This document shows, one piece after another, positions 20,501 to 27,322 of a stretch of DNA of 64,000 nt; the stretch's first letter is position 1, and each line of letters opens with the position of its first letter. The notes under the pieces are model-generated. The model made no database searches. It was not told where the DNA came from and saw nothing but the letters and a program-made list of their open reading frames with translations. This DNA comes from Flagellimonas abyssi (GTDB lineage Bacteria; Bacteroidota; Bacteroidia; Flavobacteriales; Flavobacteriaceae). The stretch covers positions 62,001 to 126,000 of the forward strand of contig NZ_JAHZSV010000007.1 in the NCBI RefSeq assembly GCF_019457905.1, read 5' to 3'. The translations under genes were made by a program, and so were the position numbers.

Positions 20501-20904
20501 TCTATGCCTTTGTTGAACCATTTGTAGATGGCTATTATAAAGTGGGCGAAACCCAAAAAGCCCGAGAGCTTTTCGGCAAGCTCAAAAAGGTCTATCAAGA
20601 ACATTTGGAATACTACGCCAACATTCCTTTGGATGAGCAATACGATAAAATAGACGACATCCTATCCGATATGCAGGCCTACCGTAGAAACATTGACATT
20701 TTGATTGAAAATGGGGACAAGGAATTGGCAGAGTCGGAAACCATTATCTTCAATGAGTACATTGACAAATTCTCCCAATTTGTGGATGAAGAGGAGGATG
20801 TAATGGATGAATCAATCCCCCCGATAGACCCGGACATGGAAGGTTCCGTTCCAATCGATGCACCCGACAGTATTCCAGAGTCCATAATTCCAGAAGAAGA
20901 ATAG
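17566..20904 (+). CDS. DUF2723 membrane protein, glycosyltransferase-like, with C-terminal soluble region
   Basis: This 1112-residue polytopic inner-membrane protein is of the DUF2723 family, thought to resemble lipid-linked-sugar (GT-C type) glycosyltransferases. Near the N-terminus, after a first helix, are FWDAGEYI (35-42) and GHPPGAP (51-57), the position where GT-C enzymes carry acidic catalytic residues. About ten further helices lie at 50-320 and 545-660. The last 350 residues are soluble, with alpha-helical repeat character near 940-1060 and a Asp/Glu/Pro-rich tail. It may act in the general protein O-glycosylation known in Bacteroidota; that is inference. It is a single gene, ended by a hairpin shared with the convergent thioredoxin-fold gene. 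Confidence 0.85.
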   Translation: MFAKDFKKWDTILGWTSFAIAFIVYALTVEPTGSFWDAGEYISTSAKLQVGHPPGAPLLQMIGAFFAMFAFGDPTKIALMVNAVSIVSSAFAVLFTFWTITNLTGKLVAKKNEMTDSKAIAILGSGLVGALAFTFSDSFWFNAVETEVYAMASFMMALLLWLGLKWTDNLGDPRGHRWLMLISFVIGLTFGIQFMGFLAIPSIGLLYYFKKYKTTTVKNFLLANIIVVAVLILVYKFSLTYVLELFGWSEVFFINEIGLPFNSGSIIMGLLFVAAFYFGLRYTRKHNYYNANIVVLCLMFLILGFSSWLMLPIRANAKTVVNENNPADARALLAYYNREQYPGVDSPVYGAYYSDTFATSGEDRDDSPKYEKDLETGKYVIVNHYKGAIPGPNEKHVGFLPRMWSDQHAENYMKYFGALEFKIKSEYISNNDLRQAVNQFKTAYSQGELDTEQYIRFLREFGEYIEVQPPTLWQNVEYLFDFQFSYMYMRYFMWNFVGKQNDMQGRYDENGNWLSGINFIDSIRLGSQENLPSDWKNNKGRNTYFFLPLLLGILGIVFQVSRNPKQFWVLFVFFMFTGLAIQFYTNPYIFQPRERDYSLVGSFYVFCIWIGIGVYGLFEEFKKLVSSKIAAPAITTICLLAVPLLMGYQNWDDHDRSDRYTAPATAKAYLDSTKEDAGAILFTIGDNDTFPIWYAQEIENYRTDVRVVNTSLFATDWYIDQMKRKAYESDAIPSQLTHDKYRYGTRDAIYYQGITDNRWDIKDFINWVDSDKPQTKFRHILTNQGADLSNYSESTLDIVYYPTNKIRIPVNKQNVLESGLVKEKDSALIVDYIDIDLPTGALPKNRILMLDLIANNDWKRPIYFSGGSFDSAEYIWMKDYLQLDGLVYKLVPIKTPNRNSFEMGRIDTDLMYDIVKDWEWGNAGSDEIYHDPQTRSQGLSFRSNLARLMETLIAENKIDEAKDVINIAMENMPVEHYYFYAFVEPFVDGYYKVGETQKARELFGKLKKVYQEHLEYYANIPLDEQYDKIDDILSDMQAYRRNIDILIENGDKELAESETIIFNEYIDKFSQFVDEEEDVMDESIPPIDPDMEGSVPIDAPDSIPESIIPEEE

Positions 20905-20907
20905 CAT

Positions 20908-20938
20908 AAAAAAAGTGGGGAAAAACCTCGCTTTTTTT
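20908..20938. terminator. Bidirectional terminator-like hairpin
   Basis: AAAAAAAGTGGGG (20908-20920) pairs, with two G:T wobbles, to CCTCGCTTTTTTT (20926-20938). It lies directly after the DUF2723 stop and touches the stop of the convergent gene. Confidence 0.7.
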
Positions 20939-21236
20939 ATTGGATGTATTCGTTTAGGATACCGATCAAGGTATTGGCGTCCTGCTCTCCGCTTTGGCGC
21001 CAGACCATTTCACCTTTTTTGTAGATCATTAAAGTGGGCAGCCCTTTGATACGGAGTGCCTGTGAAAGTTCCTTGTTCTTGTCCACATCAATTTTTATCA
21101 CCTTTCCCTTATCGCCAAGAGCAGCGGCAACATCGCTCAACACTGGATGCATAGAGGTGGACTGCTCGTTCCATTCCGCATAAAAGTCTAATAAAACTGG
21201 GACCTGTAAATCTATAAGTTCTCCGAATTTGGACAT
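20937..21236 (-). CDS. Thioredoxin-fold protein lacking the CxxC active site
   Basis: This 99-residue cytoplasmic protein has a full thioredoxin fold: the first strand PVLLDFYAEW (13-22), the helix after it, VIKIDVDKNKELSQALRIKG, and the cis-proline region GLPTLMIYKKGEMV. Where a thioredoxin has WCGPC it has WNEQS (22-26), so both redox cysteines are replaced, and no other Cys is present. It cannot act as a dithiol reductase; a binding, chaperone-like or regulatory role is possible. It is monocistronic, convergent with the DUF2723 gene. Confidence 0.82.
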   Translation of the reverse strand: MSKFGELIDLQVPVLLDFYAEWNEQSTSMHPVLSDVAAALGDKGKVIKIDVDKNKELSQALRIKGLPTLMIYKKGEMVWRQSGEQDANTLIGILNEYIQ

Positions 21237-21347
21237 GTATTCTAAGGTTTACAGTCAAAAATAAGAAAAAAGTTGAATGTTTTACAGCCTTTCAACGCTT
21301 TGAACATTGCTTCACTCTAAATTGTGATGGGAGCCATCCCAATTCCA

Positions 21348-22616
21348 TTACTCATAAACTTCAAAATCGTCTTGGAAAACTACTTTTCCCTTCTCATCGG
21401 TAAGTTCAACAAAATCAATGGACCCGGTTCCCTCGAATACATAGGAAAGACCTACAATGTTTCCAAGGTCCTCTTGGTAATTCTCAGAATAGGCTTCCTT
21501 CCCATTCAACAATATGGTGGCTTTCTTTCCCTCGACCTTTATCTCCAAATCATTCCATTCATAAAGGTCCGTTCCCAATTTGGAGAGATTATTGTCCTTC
21601 CCGGACTTGTAGATTTCACCCAATTTATAGCTGGCCCCCGTTTCACAGCCGTTGCGGACAAGCTTAGCCGAAAATACATGCTCGGTGGTAATCAATAAAA
21701 CATTTACCCACGGACAGTTGGATTCCAACGCCTTTTCCACTTTGATTTTTGTTTTGAATCCAAAGTTATTGGAAGAAACCCCATAGTCATCGCTATGCGA
21801 AATGCGAGACATAAAGTAGCGGGAAGTATCCAAGCCTCGTTTTTTAAGCAGCTCGATAGGCAGATGCAATCTTCCATCCGCAACAAATCTCTCGCCCTTA
21901 AAATCGATAAATATGTCGTCGGCCTCAGAATAATATACATGTGGCTCCCAGCCATCGCTTAAAATATGGACCGCTTGGGTGGCGACCACCTCATCATTCG
22001 CAATCAATTTGGCTCGGTGGAAACCACTTTCATAATAGGTTGAAGCATACACCTCCTTTTTGGGGTCGATTTTTTCCTTGCGCCAGGCATTCCAAGATTG
22101 TTGGATAAAAAAACTGTCGGCTACCACATGGCTCAGGTCATACTCGAAAATAAACGTATTCGGAACACCTTTGGCAACCGTTTTGTCCGCACTAAAGCTT
22201 ACGGGACCCTCAATTTTTACGTTTGATGCCCCACTTTCTCCAAAAGAAAACACGATTACCGTCAAAATAATCGCCACTATAGGTGCTGCCAAATAAAAGG
22301 GCCATTTGCTTCTTTTTGAACCCTTCTCTTCTTCAAGCTTGGCTTTTTGATGCTGAATCTTAAAATCCTGCCAGTTTTTATAGCCAAGCACTTCCACAAG
22401 GGCATTCAAGGTAGCGATTTGGGGCTGTGTTTTATAAGTGCCCTTCCACACCCGTTTTAAAGTGGACAAACTGATGTAGTACCCAGTATGCTCCTCAATA
22501 TAGGAGGAAAGCTGCTCCAAATCCTTCTGGGTATATCCATGTCCGTTGCCGAAGGAAAATTTCTCTTCAAGCAATTTCATGCACAATTCGATATGGTAAT
22601 TATCAGGGCTTTTCAT
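21348..22616 (-). CDS. Membrane-anchored protein with N-terminal DNA-binding-like domain and extracytoplasmic LamG-like domain
   Basis: I start at 22616 (MKSPDNYHIELCMKLLEEKF, 422 residues); the frame is open to 22745, but the upstream part lacks family character and overlaps the divergent promoter region. Residues about 1-85 form a helical region with a helix-turn-helix look (YISLSTLKRVWKGTY, then PQIATLNALVEVLGYKNW), a domain seen at the N-terminus of many Bacteroidota proteins. One membrane helix (about 105-127, FYLAAPIVAIILTVIVF) follows. The outer part (about 130-422) ends in a LamG/concanavalin-like segment (LEIKVEGKKATILLNGKEAY, VFQDDFEVYE). The layout suggests a one-component membrane sensor-regulator. 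The divergent neighbour also has a LamG-like domain. Ligand and target unknown. Confidence 0.6.
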   Translation of the reverse strand: MKSPDNYHIELCMKLLEEKFSFGNGHGYTQKDLEQLSSYIEEHTGYYISLSTLKRVWKGTYKTQPQIATLNALVEVLGYKNWQDFKIQHQKAKLEEEKGSKRSKWPFYLAAPIVAIILTVIVFSFGESGASNVKIEGPVSFSADKTVAKGVPNTFIFEYDLSHVVADSFFIQQSWNAWRKEKIDPKKEVYASTYYESGFHRAKLIANDEVVATQAVHILSDGWEPHVYYSEADDIFIDFKGERFVADGRLHLPIELLKKRGLDTSRYFMSRISHSDDYGVSSNNFGFKTKIKVEKALESNCPWVNVLLITTEHVFSAKLVRNGCETGASYKLGEIYKSGKDNNLSKLGTDLYEWNDLEIKVEGKKATILLNGKEAYSENYQEDLGNIVGLSYVFEGTGSIDFVELTDEKGKVVFQDDFEVYE

Positions 22617-22652
22617 AGCATACTCGAAGATATTAATATTCGCCCAAAATTG

Positions 22653-22676
22653 TTCGGTTTTCGGTAAATGACCGAA
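22653..22676. promoter_or_regulatory. Cluster of TTCGGT half-sites, possible operator
   Basis: TTCGGT occurs at 22653-22658 and 22660-22665, and its inverse ACCGAA at 22671-22676; the last two form a six-base inverted repeat with a five-base spacer. It lies 37 bases ahead of the minus-strand gene's start and about 90 bases ahead of the plus-strand gene's start. Confidence 0.4.
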
Positions 22677-22761
22677 TTTTGAACTCGATTTGGTCGGCTT
22701 TTGCCTGCTCATCAAGCCTTGTTCTGCGGTAATTTTGGATTTCAATCAAAAAACAAACACA

Positions 22762-24066
22762 ATGAAATCCTTAAAAACATGTTTATTATCCATTTTCTTA
22801 TTGACCATTTCTTTTTCCGTTCTAGGACAAACCAACAAAAATCTTGATGACCCTAAAAATTGGGAGGTCCACAATAGGGAGGTCGATTTTGACAACGGGG
22901 TCATTCATTTGAACGGTAAACCCGGGGACGGCCTTTTATGGCTGAAAGGCTCCGATTTTCAGAACGGCACCATTGAACTCGACATCAAAGGAAAGAATAA
23001 GACCGGTGCAAGTTTCGTTGGGGTGGCCTTTAACGGGAAAGACAATTCCATTTTCGATGCCGTTTACTTTAGGCCCTTCAACTTTCAGAATCCAAATAAA
23101 AAAGAGCATATGGTACAATACATTGCCATGCCACATTTGGATTGGAAAACCTTGCGCGAAAACCACCCAGGAAAATATGAGACCCATATCGACCCCGCTC
23201 CTGCCCCCGATGACTGGTTCCATGTAAAATTGGAAATCCATTATCCCAAAGTGGATGTTTATGTGGATGGTTCAAACACTCCCACTTTTACGGTCGAAGA
23301 ACAGATCAATGTCAGTGGCCACGGAAAAATTGGCCTTTGGGTAGGTGAAGGCAGCGAAGGCTGGTTCAAAAACATTTCCATAAAGCGGAACACAATGGAT
23401 GATTACACCCATATTTTGATGGATGTTGCGCATGATCAGGTGTTTTGGAACGACCCCAAATCCATGGATTTGGAGAATGAAAAAATCAGTAGGGTCTATA
23501 TGATGACGGAGGAACTCTACAAAACAGCAAGAGCCATCAACGCCACAGTGGATTATGCGAAAACAGAAATAGATTCAAAGATGTTGTCGGACATCGACAT
23601 TCTGTACATCCACATTCCCAAAAAACAGTACACAGAAAAAGAGGTCAAGGCCATCCACAAGTTTATTGACGGGGGCGGAAGTCTATTTATCATAATGGAC
23701 AGTGAGTATTGGTCATCTTTGAGCGACACGAATGTTAACGACCTCATAGCGCCCTACGGCATCCAATATGGAGATGCCATCCCCGATAAACTTCCGGGCG
23801 GCCACACTATAAAAGGGGAAATACACAATGAGCCATTAAAAATATCCTATCATGAAGCCAGAAAAGTAATCGGTGGAACTCCTTTTGTTTATGGAGATGA
23901 ATTGGGTAAAGCCTATCCCGCGGCTACCTACGTAAAGACCAAAAAAGGAGGAAAACTAGTGGTCATGGGCGAAGCCATGGTTTCACTTTATATGACCAGT
24001 TGGGAAGGCGTGGACGATTACCAATGTCAAGAATTTATGCAAGATGTCTTCAATTGGTTGAAGTAA
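22762..24066 (+). CDS. Secreted LamG/DUF1080-like protein with C-terminal class I glutamine amidotransferase-like domain
   Basis: I start at 22762 (MKSLKTCLLSIFLLTISFSV, 434 residues), where a signal peptide ending near residue 23 begins; the longer frame from 22690 has no signal. Residues about 25-210 are a concanavalin-like jelly roll (NGTIELDIKGKN, VGVAFNGKD, WFHVKLEIHYPKVDVYVDG), related to LamG/DUF1080 domains. Residues about 215-434 form a Rossmann-like domain of the DUF4350/GATase-like kind (IDILYIHIPKKQYTEKEV, FIDGGGSLFIIMD, GGKLVVMGEAMV). No catalytic Cys is obvious. It is divergent from the membrane-anchored DNA-binding-like gene with a similar outer domain. Substrate unknown; sugar binding is plausible. 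Confidence 0.62.
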   Translation: MKSLKTCLLSIFLLTISFSVLGQTNKNLDDPKNWEVHNREVDFDNGVIHLNGKPGDGLLWLKGSDFQNGTIELDIKGKNKTGASFVGVAFNGKDNSIFDAVYFRPFNFQNPNKKEHMVQYIAMPHLDWKTLRENHPGKYETHIDPAPAPDDWFHVKLEIHYPKVDVYVDGSNTPTFTVEEQINVSGHGKIGLWVGEGSEGWFKNISIKRNTMDDYTHILMDVAHDQVFWNDPKSMDLENEKISRVYMMTEELYKTARAINATVDYAKTEIDSKMLSDIDILYIHIPKKQYTEKEVKAIHKFIDGGGSLFIIMDSEYWSSLSDTNVNDLIAPYGIQYGDAIPDKLPGGHTIKGEIHNEPLKISYHEARKVIGGTPFVYGDELGKAYPAATYVKTKKGGKLVVMGEAMVSLYMTSWEGVDDYQCQEFMQDVFNWLK

Positions 24067-24074
24067 TCCTGTAC

Positions 24075-25307
24075 TTAGGCCAATCCCTTCTTCTTCAAAG
24101 TAATTACGGATATCTCGGGCCAAATTCCAAAACGGCCCGGGTATCCAATAAATCCGAAACCTCGGTTCACGTTGATGAACTGTCCCAATTCTTTATAAAT
24201 GCCCGCCCAATATTTGTAGCGCCACTTCACGGGGCTCCACTTCACCCATCCTGGAATCTCCACCCCAAACTGCATGCCGTGGGTGTGTCCGCTCAAGGTC
24301 AAATGAAAATGGTAGTCGTCATGGATTACCACATCCTCCCAGTGTGATGGATCGTGGCTTAATAATATTTTAAAATCTTCCGGAGAAATACCTTCCTTGG
24401 CCTTTTGGAGGTCGCCCGCTTTCTTAAATCCGCCGCGGCCCCAGTTCTCCACTCCTACGAGTGCAATCTTATCCCCATCCTTTTCCAAAAACCGATTGGA
24501 GTTCAGCAACAGGTCAAAACCCATTTCCTTTTGCATGGTCTTGAGATATTCCAAGTTCTCTTCCTTATCTTCCTCCGTATCCCAAACGGCATAATCCCCA
24601 TAATCGTGGTTGCCCAAAATGGAGTATACGCCATCCTTGGCATCCAGACGGGAGAAAACCTCTTTCCATGGTTCCAGCTCATCGGACTTTAGGTTCACGA
24701 TATCACCTGTAAAGAAAATGACGTCGCTCTTCTGTTCGTTGACCAGATTTACACCATATTCAACTTTCTGGTAATCGTCAAAACTACCGCTGTGCACATC
24801 GGATATTTGGGTAATCTGATAATTGTGGAAAGCATCGGGCAAGTCATCAAATTCCAGCTCATACTTCAATACCTGATAGTTATATTTTCCACGGTACATT
24901 CCATACAACAACGCTCCAAAAGGCAAGGCCGCCAAACCGAGCGCTATACCACTTATAAATTTTCTGCGTGATGGAAAGTACCCTGCATCAGGATCGGAGA
25001 CACCTACAATTTTATTGTAACCAAAGCCCAACAGCCGTACAATATCCTCCAACAAAAGGAAGAACCCCAACACCAGTGCCAATAAAAAGAATGCAGCGAA
25101 AATGGTGCCTGCAATGGCTGCAGTTCCTTTAAATCCATCCCCCTCGTCATAGGTCATAACCTTAATGGTCAAAAAAATCAAGGCACCCAAAAACAGTATA
25201 ATGTAGGCCCAATGCATCAACGGACTCTTGAACAGCGTACGGAATGCTTGAAAACCATAGACGGCCAGCACCAAGTAAAGAATTGCCAAAATGATAAATC
25301 GGGACAT
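24075..25307 (-). CDS. Membrane-bound metallophosphoesterase (YaeI-like)
   Basis: This 410-residue protein has three or four membrane helices in residues 1-135 and a calcineurin-like phosphoesterase domain after them. The metal ligands are clear: ISDVHSG (168-174), GDIVN (about 200), GNHDYGD (about 230), LLSHDP (about 318) and GHTHG (about 345). It resembles the YaeI/YkuE group, some of which act on lipid A precursors or other lipid phosphoesters; the substrate here is not known. It lies 54 bases after cutC and is probably co-transcribed; convergent with the LamG gene, 8 bases apart. Confidence 0.87.
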   Translation of the reverse strand: MSRFIILAILYLVLAVYGFQAFRTLFKSPLMHWAYIILFLGALIFLTIKVMTYDEGDGFKGTAAIAGTIFAAFFLLALVLGFFLLLEDIVRLLGFGYNKIVGVSDPDAGYFPSRRKFISGIALGLAALPFGALLYGMYRGKYNYQVLKYELEFDDLPDAFHNYQITQISDVHSGSFDDYQKVEYGVNLVNEQKSDVIFFTGDIVNLKSDELEPWKEVFSRLDAKDGVYSILGNHDYGDYAVWDTEEDKEENLEYLKTMQKEMGFDLLLNSNRFLEKDGDKIALVGVENWGRGGFKKAGDLQKAKEGISPEDFKILLSHDPSHWEDVVIHDDYHFHLTLSGHTHGMQFGVEIPGWVKWSPVKWRYKYWAGIYKELGQFINVNRGFGFIGYPGRFGIWPEISVITLKKKGLA

Positions 25308-25361
25308 ACAATTTTTTTACAAAATTAGGGCTAATCTGCTTTTTAGCAGTGCTTTTTACTA

Positions 25362-26081
25362 TTATTTAACGGCTCGAACAATCGAGGTCAGTGTTTCCAA
25401 ATTCGAAACGGCCACCTCATCTTCCACTAAATGTTTGGCGGAGTTCATACTGATTTTCCCATTCAGCACAATCAGATTTCCAAAGGAAGTACCCGAACAA
25501 TGTATGGCATGCAGACCAATATCTTTAAATTTTGATGCGTTCCCTGGTGATACTCCCCCTCCTGCCATAATGGTCATGGATGTTTTTTGTTGCCAAAACT
25601 CCAAGCTTTTGATTCCCTTTTCTGCACATGGTTCTCCGCCAGAAGTTAAAATGGTCTGAACCCCTATCGCTTCAAGCTGTTGGATGGCTTCCAAAGGTTC
25701 GGCCACCCAATCAAACGCACGATGAAAGGTAAAATGCATCGGCTTGGCCAATTCCACCAAAACTTTTGTTCGTCCAACATCCAACGAAAAATCATCCATC
25801 AGAATCCCCGAAACAATACCATGCACCCCTAGGGCTTTACATGCCAAGATATCGGCCTTCATCACTTCAAATTCAGCATCGGAATACGTAAAATGTCCGC
25901 CCCTAGGACGAATTAGAACATGAACGGGAATCGACAACTCCCTTTTCACCAATTGAATCAATCCTGCGGATGGGGTGACACCGCCAACACCAAGCTCCGA
26001 ACAAAGTTCAATTCGATTCGCTCCTGCCCTTTCGGCATTCCTTGCCGATTCCAAGGAATTGGCACACACTTCTACGATCAT
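25362..26081 (-). CDS. cutC: CutC family protein
   Basis: This 239-residue cytoplasmic TIM-barrel protein of the CutC family begins MIVEVCANSLESARNAERAG and contains ELCSELGVGGVTPSAGLI, HVLIRPRGGHFTYS, FHRAFDWV and ILTSGGEPCA, all family signatures. CutC was named for copper homeostasis, but the role is disputed. It is the first gene of a likely pair with the metallophosphoesterase and is divergent from the glycosylasparaginase 40 bases away. Confidence 0.93.
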   Translation of the reverse strand: MIVEVCANSLESARNAERAGANRIELCSELGVGGVTPSAGLIQLVKRELSIPVHVLIRPRGGHFTYSDAEFEVMKADILACKALGVHGIVSGILMDDFSLDVGRTKVLVELAKPMHFTFHRAFDWVAEPLEAIQQLEAIGVQTILTSGGEPCAEKGIKSLEFWQQKTSMTIMAGGGVSPGNASKFKDIGLHAIHCSGTSFGNLIVLNGKISMNSAKHLVEDEVAVSNLETLTSIVRAVK

Positions 26082-26121
26082 ATTGTATCTTTATAACCCT
26101 TAAAATTAAACATACCAACCC

Positions 26122-27123
26122 ATGGAACGACGCAAATTCATCAAAAATTCCAGTCTGTCCGCTGCTGGACTGGTTTCCGCCTCCACATTGGCCGCCTGTA
26201 AAACGGACACAAAGCCCGAAGTTGCCCCAGCTTCCACCATTCCTGTACAAACCGCCGTAAAACCGATTGTGGTCTGCACCTGGAACTTTTTTAACGCCAC
26301 AGAAAAGGCCTGGGAAGTCTTAAAATCGGGCGGCAATGCACTTGATGCCGTGGAACAGGGCGTTAGGGTCGAAGAAGCTGACGAAACCAATGAGACCGTG
26401 GGCAAAGGCGGTCGTCCCGATCGTGATGGCAACGTGACTTTGGATGCCTGCATAATGGACAAAGATGGCAATTGCGGTTCCGTGGTCTGCATGCAGAACA
26501 TTGTGCACCCCGTTTCCGTGGCCCGAAAGGTGATGGAAGAAACACCTCACATCATTTTAGCAGGTAAGGGTGCCGAAAAATTTGCCTACGAACAAGGTTT
26601 TAAAAAGGAGGACCTGTTTACCGAAAGTACACGAAAACAATACGAAGAGTGGCTGAAAACCTCCAAATACGAGACCACCATCAATATAGAAAACCACGAC
26701 ACCATTGGTATGCTCGCCATTGACGACAATGGGGACATTGCGGGAGCATGCACCACCAGCGGCATGGCCTACAAAGTGGCTGGGCGCGTTGGGGACTCCC
26801 CCATTATTGGCGCGGGACTTTTCATTGATAACGAAGTGGGCGGTGCCACGGCCACGGGAGTTGGTGAGGAAGTCATCCGTACTGTGGGCAGTTTTTTGAT
26901 CGTGGAACTCATGCGTCAAGGAAAAAGCCCGCAAGAAGCCTGTGAGGAAGGTGTAAAACGCATCATGAAGAAAAATGAGGGCCGAAAAGATTTCCAAATC
27001 GGGTTCTTGGCCATCAACAAAAATGGGGAAACGGGCGGTTACTGCGTGCACCCTGGGTTTACGTATCGGGAGTATTCCGAGAACGGGCACGAAAACCGAG
27101 AAGTGACCAGTTTTTATGAATAG
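26122..27123 (+). CDS. N4-(beta-N-acetylglucosaminyl)-L-asparaginase (glycosylasparaginase)
   Basis: This 333-residue exported Ntn-hydrolase cleaves the GlcNAc-Asn bond of glycoproteins. The N-terminus (MERRKFIKNSSLSAAGLVSA) has a twin-arginine and a following AAC, so Tat export and possibly a lipoprotein. The enzyme core begins near 47; the alpha chain ends before HD, and the catalytic Thr is T194 in NHDTIGML, as required for self-cleavage. GRVGDSPIIGAGLF and ATGVGEEVIR are the substrate-binding loops. The family is known from Elizabethkingia. It suggests use of host or algal glycoproteins; that is inference. Confidence 0.93.
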   Translation: MERRKFIKNSSLSAAGLVSASTLAACKTDTKPEVAPASTIPVQTAVKPIVVCTWNFFNATEKAWEVLKSGGNALDAVEQGVRVEEADETNETVGKGGRPDRDGNVTLDACIMDKDGNCGSVVCMQNIVHPVSVARKVMEETPHIILAGKGAEKFAYEQGFKKEDLFTESTRKQYEEWLKTSKYETTINIENHDTIGMLAIDDNGDIAGACTTSGMAYKVAGRVGDSPIIGAGLFIDNEVGGATATGVGEEVIRTVGSFLIVELMRQGKSPQEACEEGVKRIMKKNEGRKDFQIGFLAINKNGETGGYCVHPGFTYREYSENGHENREVTSFYE

Positions 27124-27157
27124 ATTGCCAGACGCAAGACCGCTGCGCTTTTGGAAA

Positions 27158-27197
27158 CAAGAATCAAGACTTTTTCACTCAATTATCTTGATTCTTG
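27158..27197. repeat. Intergenic palindromic repeat upstream of polA
   Basis: A perfect 12-base inverted repeat, CAAGAATCAAGA (27158-27169) and TCTTGATTCTTG (27186-27197), spaced by 16 bases and followed by more copies of a CTTGnnTC-like motif up to about 27250. The gap 27124-27322 has no gene; a -7 element TAACTTTG at 27295-27302, without a good -33 partner, is the best polA promoter candidate. Confidence 0.6.
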
Positions 27198-27322
27198 ACT
27201 CTTTGCTCTTGGTTCTAAAAAACCGTCTCAAATCTCGCATCTAGAATCTCACATCTTTTAAACAGCAATTCGTACATTTAAAAATTCGTACTTCTAACTT
27301 TGTACTTCAAAAAAATTATAAA

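Noticed and set aside
22730..22737. TAATTTTG as promoter of the LamG-like gene
   Set aside because: Box is perfect but the nearest TTG partners are 8 or 26 bases away, outside the usual spacing, so not listed as a promoter.
22617..22745. N-terminal extension of the membrane-anchored DNA-binding-like gene
   Set aside because: The 43 extra residues do not look like a domain and overlap the operator-like half-sites and the divergent promoter region; start at 22616 chosen.
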